From: Saccharomycopsis malanga
Taxonomy: Eukaryota > Ascomycota > Saccharomycetes > Ascoideales > Saccharomycopsidaceae
Assembly (NCBI GenBank): GCA_004014935.1
Contig: CP025321.1
Span: forward strand, 2,542,001-2,606,000
Length of the DNA stretch: 64,000 bases
Direction of reading: 5' to 3'
The translations under genes and the position numbers were made by a program. The notes below the pieces were generated by a model that saw only the letters and a program-made list of their open reading frames with translations, was not told the DNA's origin and searched no databases. Every line of letters starts with the position of its first letter. Positions within the stretch are counted from its first letter, which is position 1. Below, piece by piece: positions 11,101 through 20,037 of this stretch.

Positions 11101-13149
11101 ATTTACGGAAGATTGAAAAAAGATTCGGACACCAAATTGTTGGAGAAAACAGCATTGCATCTAGAAGAGTATGCTACAGAAGGGTTGAGAACACTTTGCA
11201 TAGCACAACGTGAATTGCAATGGGAGGAGTACGAGGCTTGGAACAGAAAACACGAGAAAGCAAGCACAGCGTTGGAAAACAGAGAGGAGAAGATGGAGGA
11301 AGTTGCAGATGAAATCGAACGTGAGTTGACTTTGATCGGTGGCACAGCTATCGAGGACCGTTTGCAAGAAGGAGTCAGTGATTCTATTGCCTTGTTAACC
11401 CAATCAGGTATCAAGGTGTGGGTTTTAACTGGTGATAAGGTGGAAACGGCAATCAATATTGGGTTTTCGTGCAATTTGTTGAACAATGATATGGATTTGC
11501 TTATTGTGAAATCCAGTGGAGAAGACGCAGAGGCATTGTCTGGTGAAAAAGAACCGAAAAAAATAGTGGCTCGTTTGATTTCAAAGTATTTGGAAAAGTT
11601 TCAAATGGAAGGAAATGTAGACGAGTTGGAACAAGCGAAAATCGACCATTCTCCACCAGTAGGCAACTTTGGGTTGATTATCGATGGTGACGCATTGAAA
11701 ATTGCTTTGAAAGGAGAACTCCAAATGAAGTTTTTGCTTCTTTGTAAACGTTGTAGAGCAGTCTTGTGTTGCCGTGTTTCACCAGCACAAAAGGCTGCTG
11801 TAGTTTCCATGGTTAAAAACACTTTGGACGTCATGACATTGGCAATAGGTGATGGATCTAACGATGTCGCTATGATTCAGTCAGCAGATGTAGGAGTCGG
11901 AATCGCTGGTGAAGAAGGCCGTCAAGCAGTAATGTCATCAGATTATGCTATAGGACAATTCCGATACTTGACCAGACTTTTGCTAGTTCATGGCAGATGG
12001 TCATACAAACGGTTGGCCGAAATGATACCATTATTCTTCTTCAAAAACGTGATATTCACCCTTGCCTTGTTCTGGTACGGTATCTTCAGCGATTTTGACG
12101 GGTCCTACTTGTTCGAATACACGTACTTGATGTTTTACAACTTGGCATTCACCTCCTTGCCCGTCATCTTCTTGGGAATCTTTGATCAGGACGTCAGCGA
12201 CGTTGTTTCTTTGGTTGTCCCGCAGTTGTACCGCTCAGGCATTTTACGGAGCGAATGGACCCCTACAAAGTTCTGGTGGTACATGGCCGACGCGTTCTAC
12301 CAGTCTTTGATCTCTTTCTTCTTCCCGTATTTGGTCTACTACAAATCTGGTTTCGTCAGTGAAAACGGGTTGACAATGTTGCATCGTTACTGGCTCGGCT
12401 CGTACGTCGTCACTATTGCTGCTCCTGCTTGTGATATCTATATCCTAATGCACCAGTACAGATGGGATTGGCTTTCTGTTCTCTTCTGTTCTCTTTCTGT
12501 CTTGGTCATCTTTGGCTGGACCGGTATTTGGTCGTCCAGCACTTATTCCGCTGAATTCTATCAATCTGCTGCACAGCTTTATGGCAGTGCATCCTTCTGG
12601 GCTTGCATCTTTGTAGGAATCCTTGTCTGCTTGTTGCCTAGATTCTCTTATGATTCTTTACAACGCTTGTTCAGACCTAAGGACGTAGACATTATCCGGG
12701 AATGTGTTGCTAGAGGCGATTTCGACCAGTATCCTAAAGGCTACGACCCCACTGATGTCCACCGTAAAAAAGTCAGCAAGTACAGCCACGACGCCTTTGC
12801 TGAAAACCAATACAATTACCAAGAAAATGTCGGTTCTAAAATCAGCAATATACACGAAGATGTCTCCGGAACTAAGTCACTACAAACACAAGAAATCCAA
12901 ATGGATTATGTCGACACTGACACCGGCCGGAAACGTTTGAGTGAACGTATGGCCTCGAGCGAGGCCATAGGCAGATTGAGCACGGGATCTGGCTACAGAG
13001 GTTCGTTGGATATCACCCGTGCTGAAATGTTGAACAATAACGAATTACAACCAACAATGTCGTTTGGAGGAAGAACTTCTTTGGACATTCCAGGTGTCAA
13101 TGTTGCCAATCAACTTATCGCCACAAGATCAAGATCAAACAATCAATAA
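8113..13149 (+). CDS. DNF1: P4-type ATPase, plasma-membrane/endosomal phospholipid flippase (Dnf1/Dnf2 type)
   Basis: The 1678-aa protein moves phospholipids from the outer to the cytosolic leaflet. P-type signatures are intact: LDGET (D about 560), the phosphorylated aspartate in DKTGTLTQN (D about 787), KGADSII, and the hinge GDGSNDVAM (about 1246). The P4-specific PISLYISIEI lies in the fourth membrane segment. About ten membrane spans are visible: two around residues 320-365, two flanking the PISL motif, and six after residue 1300. The block RNKIRTTKYTPLTF and the long loop ending in the basic LSAEARRKRKLEQLRKQ segment match Dnf1/Dnf2 rather than Drs2, Neo1 or Dnf3. The N- and C-terminal tails are Ser/Asn-rich, as in kinase-regulated flippases. 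Family members partner with a Cdc50/Lem3 subunit. The ATG at 8113 is the first in frame; the upstream extension uses GTG. DNF1 versus DNF2 cannot be decided here. Confidence 0.93.
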   Translation: MTGSRPVINVNGKPQEEAQFTESSRTSLIRSPMYNNPFETESTFRQKPSGRQPDTEDDRFTDNGSFDFSENAFDDSNAYDNSRQNVSVSNQSVDTVEHTGQPTHPQSPDVSMFSYDHVQNNSIPQVSRFATPAYNSSSDRFLEEPKRGRHRYELDSLNENESVLSFSKGNNVNYSLSEVGTINDKSLDSSLHRKGTVMKRNRWGTQRYKSGKPKKPTRAKTLKWKSEAETDGLARRGTFRKTSLNRKLLMMSHHGNHANGDDFSEEEKDAVNRSSEQRRVFFNMPLPSEMVDEENNPVILYARNKIRTTKYTPLTFVPKNLYIQFRNVANIYFLILIILGFFSVFGVPNPGLSMVPLIVIVAITAVKDAIEDSRRTGLDMELNNTVTHILTGVANPNVSEDSVSMWRKFKKLNSRLLFQFIHFLKSHLSAEARRKRKLEQLRKQKKIDDPVTEQRKSFESFETQAYKNKNIPMEDLKSVRTSDTTINNENDPNNPFKGPSLVDRSIAAPGKARFEKKFWKEVQVGDIVRIHNNDELPADIVILSTSDSDGACYVETKNLDGETNLKVRQSLKCSADLRHSADCEQAKFWVESEGPHANLYSYQGVAKYYNDENEIVSDPITINNVLLRGCSLRNTKWVIGFVIFTGDDTKIMLNAGITPTKVSRISRELNFSVIMNFVLLFILCLIAGIVNGCYYKRKNTSRDLYEFGTIGSTPALNGIITFFVAVILYQSLVPISLYISIEIIKTAQAFFIYSDVQMYYEKLDFPCTPKSWNISDDLGQIEYIFSDKTGTLTQNVMEFKKCTINGISYGRAYTEALAGLRKRQGIDVEEESEIERAAIANDREVMLNDLRQLATNSQLAEDEITFISSDYVKDLRGAKGEAQKKANEHFMLCLALCHSVLAEPDKKNPDRLVLKAQSPDENALVGTARDMGFAFLGRTKKGVIVEVQGVEKEFQILNTLEFNSTRKRMSAIVKIPAKTPGGKPRALLICKGADSIIYGRLKKDSDTKLLEKTALHLEEYATEGLRTLCIAQRELQWEEYEAWNRKHEKASTALENREEKMEEVADEIERELTLIGGTAIEDRLQEGVSDSIALLTQSGIKVWVLTGDKVETAINIGFSCNLLNNDMDLLIVKSSGEDAEALSGEKEPKKIVARLISKYLEKFQMEGNVDELEQAKIDHSPPVGNFGLIIDGDALKIALKGELQMKFLLLCKRCRAVLCCRVSPAQKAAVVSMVKNTLDVMTLAIGDGSNDVAMIQSADVGVGIAGEEGRQAVMSSDYAIGQFRYLTRLLLVHGRWSYKRLAEMIPLFFFKNVIFTLALFWYGIFSDFDGSYLFEYTYLMFYNLAFTSLPVIFLGIFDQDVSDVVSLVVPQLYRSGILRSEWTPTKFWWYMADAFYQSLISFFFPYLVYYKSGFVSENGLTMLHRYWLGSYVVTIAAPACDIYILMHQYRWDWLSVLFCSLSVLVIFGWTGIWSSSTYSAEFYQSAAQLYGSASFWACIFVGILVCLLPRFSYDSLQRLFRPKDVDIIRECVARGDFDQYPKGYDPTDVHRKKVSKYSHDAFAENQYNYQENVGSKISNIHEDVSGTKSLQTQEIQMDYVDTDTGRKRLSERMASSEAIGRLSTGSGYRGSLDITRAEMLNNNELQPTMSFGGRTSLDIPGVNVANQLIATRSRSNNQ

Positions 13150-15463
13150 GATTCACATGGCTATTTTATATTCTATTCTACAAGGCTACTGGTTTACAGC
13201 TCGTCATTTTATTATTATTTTTTTCGTGTTTTTCTGTCTCACTAGTGTAAATTTTACTTTTGGACTTTGTTCCGCTGATTCATTGCTTTTTCAAAACATT
13301 TTTTTATAGAGGTTATCATCATAGTTTGATTATTTTTAGTATGCACAGGGACCATTGTCTCTTTATGGAAAATAAACTTTGTTCTTCATTTACGTTCAAG
13401 ACATACATAGTATAATGTAAGACGAGGTTGTTGATTAGTTGACAATTAGGATCACTGTGACATTTTGATCATGGTTGACTTTTCAATCGACAAGATATAT
13501 TAGTCAAAGAATAGATGAATACATAGCTCACGATACATGATATATAAGTATTCCCCAACATAATATATGTAATCCATTTACTGACAAATATCTAAAATTA
13601 CAACTAAACCTATCTATTAAATGCACTACGAGGTTTTCATACACGACACTCGTAAATCTGACGTTGATAATCCATCAGAACACGAGTTCTCTTCAAAGTA
13701 CTCAGACAGAGCTAAATTGTTAGTGGGCCTTGTATCAACTTGCCGCAGCGTAAAAGCCAAGATCTCTTTCTGAAAACAAGAGACAAACGTCATTGATGGT
13801 GAACACGATTTTCCAGCATAGGCGGAGTCGTTGATTGTTATTTCTTGATACTGTTAATTTCTGAGACCTCCTTCTATTGTTTCTGCAAGAGCAGTTGAAA
13901 ATGAACAGACGAGGCCATTATATGTAGAGGTAAGCGACGCGTTTACGGTTTGTAGAAAGTATTGCATCATAGTAGTTGCAGAGACCACTCATTATATTAA
14001 GCTGAACACCACCAGTTTAGCTTCACGCTAGCGAGAATAGTAGGCCAATTAAGGGGAGACATATAAAATGACACGTTGACACGGAAGCCGAAAATATCAA
14101 TGTAATTACAATTAAAGGATGAAAATTTCTATGGCGACCCCGCACTAATTGCCTATAAACTATGGCGCCAGGATTTATAGGGATCCTGGAGTGATATTAT
14201 ATAGAATTAATAGATCTGGTGATTGTAAATGTGTCCATAAACGCTGGTTCCCCGTCTTGGTAAGTATTCCTACAAGCTTATTGTGGAGTACAGTTATTCA
14301 CTTTGACTGCATTTGGTCCCTGATTCTAATAGGAAGATCTGCTTCTTTTGTTGGCGTGTCAATCAATGCGAGCAATGTTTAATATTGAAGCAAGGGACTA
14401 GTGCAACTTGAATAATAATTATCAATCCCAGTGTAGATTTGACGGAAATCATCGAGTCAATACCTTTTATTCTAGCGTAAGCTCAACTGGCAAGAGCATC
14501 TAGTTGATAGACCCACTAGTTTCGTCTAGTTCCTGTGCTCATTAATCAGTGCCTATATAGAAATAACAAGATACAATGGAATAATACGGACTGTTGTGAT
14601 ACGTGCTGATCTTCAGGACTTACATAACAAAGCCATTCTTTCATTAGCCTCAATACATAGACCTCAAATCATCAAAAAGAGGAGAAGCAGGGTGAACTGA
14701 AAATCGAAATTAATGGCAAATAGAACATTTCAATGATGTAAGATTACTCGAATCTAATTAGCATTAGAAAACTTTTTAACATAAAACTCGTGAATCTACG
14801 GATGTTGAACACGTAATAACTTCAACATAGTAAATTATGCTTCATGGTCTGTATATGATAATCCACCCATTTGAGTTCCAAATGTTTCAAGGGGTCATGG
14901 AGTTTTGATTACCTGTCATGAAAAAAATATTGTAGCCGTAAATAGTTAATTGCATTGGGCTCAATTGTCTAGAACTATTTACGTGTGAATACCCCAGAAC
15001 AATAAGAAGCATTGTTCCTTAAAATACCGCTTATTGAGGTATTTAGACTGAGGTTCCTGAGAATGCTATACAGAAGTACAATTACATCACCCCAAATATG
15101 GTCTGGTTTTCTATTGTCTGTTGCTCTTCTAATCCCATCCGCAATTGTTTTTTTGCAAACATTGGTTCAGTAAACTTGTCTGGCCCAGGGCTGTGCAAAC
15201 TTTAAGTCTTGCTGTATTGTGTGCAATAGTTTATCCATTCATGAACTTACGCACAGCAGCTTGATTGTCTGTATTGACATATTTTCATTTACAAAGTTTA
15301 CCTTTCTTATTGACAATATCTTTAGTCGTATTTGGCAGTTTGTAGCATTTCGGATGGTAGAAGACCTTTTGGCGAATAATCATTGGTCATATCATTCGTT
15401 ACCCCGACTATTTTGTCCTCCTATTATCAAATTATCAGTTTCGACATTTCCACTCTCAGCAAA

Positions 15464-15667
15464 ATGACCAACTTTGACCCGAACCGCCCAACAATTAAAA
15501 ACCATTTTCTGTACTATCTATCATCCATACTTGTAGACCCGCCAGCCCCAAATGGCCAAGGGAGGAGTTGCCACATCTGCCTGATGAACATCTATCAGTG
15601 CAAGATCGAAGAGTGTTCAACCGATCATTATTGTACGTGCCAATGTACCGTCCATCAAATTGAATAG
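15464..15667 (+). CDS. Doubtful 67-aa cysteine-rich frame
   Basis: An ATG-started frame in the long intergenic region encodes 67 residues. Its C-terminal half contains CHICL followed by four more cysteines and two histidines (CKIEEC, HYCTCQC). The spacing recalls a fragment of a RING or other zinc-binding module but does not complete one. I recognise no family. It could be a small gene, a decayed RING gene or chance. Confidence 0.18.
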   Translation: MTNFDPNRPTIKNHFLYYLSSILVDPPAPNGQGRSCHICLMNIYQCKIEECSTDHYCTCQCTVHQIE

Positions 15668-16685
15668 TAATAATTGCTTGAGTAGACGCTGGTCATAAAT
15701 TTGATCCAATAAAAATCTATATTAGTACCAATTGGGGCAACTCGTCATCCAAAAAGATCCTTGATTGATTCCTGAATGGTCTTGTTATTAAGGTTCTCAT
15801 TTCTTTTTCCATATTATTCTCAAGTGTGAAATATCTCTGTTTAATTCATATAATAGACAATCGACACGTTTAACGATTATTACTACAATTCATTCTTCAT
15901 AGGTTCTCCATAGTCTATTTTCTCTTGGCTCACTACATGCATGTATGTATGTATGTAGTAATAGTTCCTTTTATTAAATTAATAAAGTCTATCGCTTACA
16001 GTCTATCCAAGCCCTCTTCACACCACATTAACCATCATTACTACATTACTATCATATCTCTTTCTTGACATTTTTCCCTAGGGTTACTTATTTCTTGATT
16101 TTGTTATGGCGCATGCTGGCTGCTGCACTAGGGAGCGTACGCAAGCTGCAATGTCCTAATGCATAATTCTGTATGCATCCTGCATGGCTCTTCTAAAGCG
16201 ACAGGCTTCCATTACTGATGTTTACTAAGTGTTGGATAAAACTTGCAAGGATCAGAATATTCATAGAGGCACCAAACAATGCTATTGATTATACTTTTCC
16301 GCACATCCTATTGTTATGATTCTCATGAGTAGTAACTTTTAAAGCCCTGGCACAGTCCCTAAAGGCTGGCCAGACTATGAAGTTTTTCACTGCAAATATT
16401 ATTCAAGGAAGCGTAGTTGTAGTCCGTTAACTTGGACTGCTTTAATCGGTCGTGTTTAACAACAATATGTAGCAATTACTTTACAAGTCGCTTTACTTGC
16501 CGTCATTTGGTAGTAAATGCGGCTATTTTCCTCGATTTGTTTTCTTCCATTTGATTCTCACTTCTTGTCGTTCTTTTGCTTTTACTTTTATTTCTATTTT
16601 TCATCGGCTACTACTGACAGATGATCTGCGATACAGTTATATAATAACTAACCAACCCACCATACAGCATCAATTAATGCACCCT

Positions 16686-16790
16686 GTAGTGTAGTGTAGT
16701 GTAGTGCAATGCGATGCGATGCGATGCGGTGCAATGTGGGATGTAATGTGTTGTGCCACGCAATGTGCTGCGATGCGATGCACTCACAAC
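16686..16790 (+). repeat. Pentanucleotide microsatellite cluster
   Basis: Runs of GTAGT change into runs of GCGAT (GATGCGATGCGATGCG) and then degenerate variants over about 100 bp, within the upstream region of the gene at 17433. Confidence 0.85.
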
Positions 16791-16904
16791 ACGCACACAA
16801 CCCACATATTGAAAATTGGGCATCACTGCAAAGTAAATAACAGTTTTAATTAGACAATTATTTTAGTTGCAGCATTTATTGTCTTCAAGAAACCTAAAAC
16901 ATGC

Positions 16905-16975
16905 CATTTTATTTTTATTTTTGTTTTTTATTTTATTTATTTATTTTTTTATTTATTTTTTTATTTTTCTTCATC
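16905..16975 (+). repeat. T-rich ATTT/ATTTTT tract
   Basis: Seventy bases are almost pure T with single A residues, in repeated TTTTTA and TTTA words. Such tracts exclude nucleosomes in yeast promoters. It lies about 460 bp before the gene at 17433. Confidence 0.8.
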
Positions 16976-17432
16976 AACTTATCTTCCGTTTGGCATTCAC
17001 CACACTATTATGAAAGCCATTTCATTGATTAAGCTAATATAACAAGTGTGTGTTGATCAATTAACGACACGCGCATGGCATGGCCTGTTGTCTTGCATGT
17101 AATGCCATCACTAATGCTGCACCGTTTTCCAAACTAACGATTGATATGGACAATTAATGATAAACTCCAAAATAGATGTGAACTTGTCTCCGCTGCATGT
17201 TTGCATAGTATCTTTATCCATGAGCAGGTGCTCGTACATATCCATGCAGCCCACATAAAGATATATAACTCTATTTATAATCCTCTATTTTCCCATTTAT
17301 GTATTTTCAATCTTGTCTTTTTCTTTCCATCATCGATATTCTTGTTGCTTTTTCCCAAGAGTTGCTATTCATAGATCTTTTAGCTTTGTTTATTGTTATC
17401 ACTGTTCACTAACTTTCTTTTGTATCAATACA

Positions 17433-18893
17433 ATGTCGTTAACGGTGAAAGAAAACTATACTTCAGGCCCTGTTTATTTGACAAAACGTCCCTCTGCTAT
17501 CCACGCCCATTCTCTTCCAATAAAAACCAGTGCTAGCACAAGTCCTTCCACGGTCAGTCCTAAGGCCGTTTGGCGGGTCAAAGGGCAGCACATCAAGAAG
17601 GTGAACAATTCAGAACAGCAGAAGAAGGTTGAACTTTATCAGAAGTTGACTTTTTCGAATAAAGCTGACTGGAAGAAGTTGAAGCGTCCTCCAAGAACTG
17701 CGTCTTCGAAAAACAAAAACTCTCCTTATTTATTTGTAGACTTATCACCAAAGAAGGTTGATTCTTCAACTGAAAACTCTTCTGGTGTTTCTTCTGCTGT
17801 AGTTTTGCCAAGCAGTATTACTTGTGTTCAAGAGACTCCTTTGAGAAATGTTGGTACGAAAAACAGTTTAAAGTCTCCATGTTTAGTCAAATTCAAGAAT
17901 GACATTTGGAACACTACTCCTGTATCGTCTAACAATTCATCTCCTGTTGAGGCCTGCTTTCCAGCCAATGACCTGCCACCAAAATGTGTTTTTCAAAATG
18001 GTCGAGTGGTTCTCCAGCCAACTTATCCAAACATTTCCAATCAAGCCATCTGCTCTATGATGGATGATGAAATGGACTGTAATGATGCCAAAGACGCGTT
18101 TGCTAAGATTATCAACAGAACATGTTTGAAGAAGAATAATAGCGATCCAAATGTTGTAACAATGCCATGTTTAAGTAGCAGCACCCCTTCAAAGTTTATG
18201 AATGATGAAAACAGCGTGTATTCCGACACTCCTTTGAGACACAGAATGCACTCTTCGCAATTGGAAATGTCACCTACAAAAGGTGTTTCTAAACCAAGAC
18301 CGTTCAAATCTAAATCTTATTCAGGACAGTCTTCTGCCGTTTTGCCTTCGTCCTTTTCCTCTGGCTCCAAACAGCCATTTGAAACCCCAATCAAAAACAT
18401 CAATACACACCAGCCTCCCCCATTAATCGTCAACAACAAGTTGAGCGCCAGTGCTGATAAATCTTTCACAACAGTGAATATCGGATCGCCAATCAAACTC
18501 GATTACAATGATAATGATGTCAATGTTTCTGTTGATCAATTAAGTACAGACTTTTTCTTTGACAATCAACAGTTTGCTGCTCCTTTTCCAAACATCACCT
18601 CCGTTTGTTTGTCAAACGAACCTAACGGGCCAAATATCGGTTTGACAACCCCAGAGCCATCTCCGGTGGTTGAATCGTTCAGTAGTCTGGTTAAAAATAG
18701 CTCTCCCTTCCCCGGTGCTTTCAACTCTAAAGGAAACAGCAAGCCAGGATTGTTGAATTTCGGTGACGATTATTTAGATTATCATATGGCTACAATCGAT
18801 AAAAACTTGAACAGTTTCCAAAGTCAAAATAGTTCCAACTCTGAAAGCTTTTTTGACATTTCCAGTATGAATTTTGACGATTATCAACTCTAA
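17433..18893 (+). CDS. Unrecognised Ser/Asn-rich protein with CDK-type sites
   Basis: I do not recognise this 486-aa protein. The ATG at 17433 (MSLTVKENYTSG) is preferred; an in-frame upstream extension of 40 codons is Phe/Cys/Ser-rich and looks fortuitous. Residues about 45-100 form the only dense, basic block (VWRVKGQHIKK, then KVELYQKLTF, then DWKKLKRPPR). The rest is low in predicted order and rich in Ser, Asn and Pro, with repeated proline-directed sites (ETPLR, DTPLR, FETPIK, SPTK, SPIK) expected for a cyclin-dependent kinase substrate. The last 45 residues are acidic and aromatic (FGDDYLDYH, MNFDDYQL), like an activation domain. The 4.3-kb upstream region suits a developmental or cell-cycle regulator. 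That is inference; no DNA-binding domain is visible. Confidence 0.75.
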   Translation: MSLTVKENYTSGPVYLTKRPSAIHAHSLPIKTSASTSPSTVSPKAVWRVKGQHIKKVNNSEQQKKVELYQKLTFSNKADWKKLKRPPRTASSKNKNSPYLFVDLSPKKVDSSTENSSGVSSAVVLPSSITCVQETPLRNVGTKNSLKSPCLVKFKNDIWNTTPVSSNNSSPVEACFPANDLPPKCVFQNGRVVLQPTYPNISNQAICSMMDDEMDCNDAKDAFAKIINRTCLKKNNSDPNVVTMPCLSSSTPSKFMNDENSVYSDTPLRHRMHSSQLEMSPTKGVSKPRPFKSKSYSGQSSAVLPSSFSSGSKQPFETPIKNINTHQPPPLIVNNKLSASADKSFTTVNIGSPIKLDYNDNDVNVSVDQLSTDFFFDNQQFAAPFPNITSVCLSNEPNGPNIGLTTPEPSPVVESFSSLVKNSSPFPGAFNSKGNSKPGLLNFGDDYLDYHMATIDKNLNSFQSQNSSNSESFFDISSMNFDDYQL

Positions 18894-20037
18894 TATTGTA
18901 TATTCTCCAAAGTTCTGTACAATCGCTTTTCCTTTATTTACTTTTGTTTTATTTTTTACATTGAGCATTTACGCCCTTGCCCAATGATGCTGTTACGTTA
19001 TATTTTCTGGTTTTCTAGATTGTTTTGTTCTGTTTTGTTCTGTTTTTTGGTTGTCTGTTTTCCTGATGTTCTGTTATGCCATTTGTTTGTTTGTTTGTTC
19101 TTTCCTTTTCTGGTCAGGTTTTCTACAAGCTATACTATATTTTTGCTTTGTTTCAATTGCTTAATGACGCGAATTAGCCATTCATTATATTATACGTGAT
19201 ACTTCTTAAAATTTCATTGTAGGTGCTCGTTCGTTCATACAAGCCAACTTTCTAAACGATCCAGTTTCACATTGGATGTTGGGATTTTCCAAACAAACTT
19301 TTCTCTCTAAATTCTTACATTCTCGACCACTTTTGACACTTCCCAAATCTAGAATTACAACTACACTTGTGCAGGTAGCACTAACAATAGAGCCATACGC
19401 CACAATGGCTGGGGTGATCATTCAAGAAAGTGTCAAGGTTGAAGAAACCCGGTAGACAAGAATACAGAATCCGGTAAAGCAGAAAATTCGATTTACCATC
19501 AAGAAAAAGCCCACAAGAGGAAAGTTAACCACCAGATTTACTAATTTGTCATCCTGAAATGTGGGATTCCCATCCACCATGGAAGACCGCAGCGTCCAAA
19601 AACGCCAATCTGTCATCCCTTCAGTTGCAAATCCATACATCTAAAAAGTGACTTTCCCGGGAGCCCCACTGAAACGTCATATTGAAATCCGGGGATTAGA
19701 AGCCACAGAAAACGCATAGTTTTTACTCATTAACTAAACCTTGATTGCCTTTCGGTACCATACAACCAGACAACCCACCAATGTTTTCTGGCAACTACGA
19801 AAGAAACTGCCATCACTACGCAAGACAATTAATCACCTTTTACAAGCGCCATTCCTAAATCAGCCTTCTTCTTGAAACCATCTTCTTATCTAATGATAGG
19901 GAAGCCGACTACTAATTTCTAGTCATGTGACTGAAAATTTCAGTACTGAAAAATTTTATGTATGAGGGACGATTAGAAGACTACTACTGAAATGAGCGTT
20001 TAAAAGTGCTTTTGAATAGGGCTTTGTAGTGTTTGAA
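18894..20037. other. Intergenic region with an interrupted minus-strand frame
   Basis: No firm gene is present. TG/TTTTGTTC-rich sequence follows the upstream gene (about 19020-19110). A minus-strand frame of 144 codons (19206-19640) is split by one TGA. The last 110 bp hold symmetric AT elements of the TRM1 promoter. Confidence 0.55.
19930..19957 (+). promoter_or_regulatory. RRPE-like element and dyad in the TRM1 promoter
   Basis: TGAAAAATTTT at 19947-19957 matches the rRNA-processing element found upstream of ribosome and tRNA biogenesis genes in yeasts. Just before it, ACTGAAAATTTCAGT (19930-19944) is a perfect 7+1+7 inverted repeat. Both lie 80-110 bp before the TRM1 ATG. Confidence 0.6.

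Larger units (their letters stand above)
13150..17432. other. 4.3-kb gene-poor region upstream of an unrecognised protein
   Basis: No clear gene is present. It holds the 3' end of the flippase gene and the unusually long upstream region of the gene at 17433. Items seen: two doubtful short frames (13621-13773, 15464-15667), an ATGT microsatellite near 15946-15960, a GTAGT/GCGAT microsatellite (16686-16790) and a T-rich tract (16905-16975). Some short dyads occur, such as CCAGGAT...ATCCTGG at 14168-14189. Confidence 0.6.

Noticed and set aside
17313-17432. N-terminal 40-codon extension of the unknown Ser/Asn-rich protein
   Set aside because: The composition (Phe, Cys, Ser from TTTC-rich DNA) is that of a 5' leader, and a good ATG follows at 17433.
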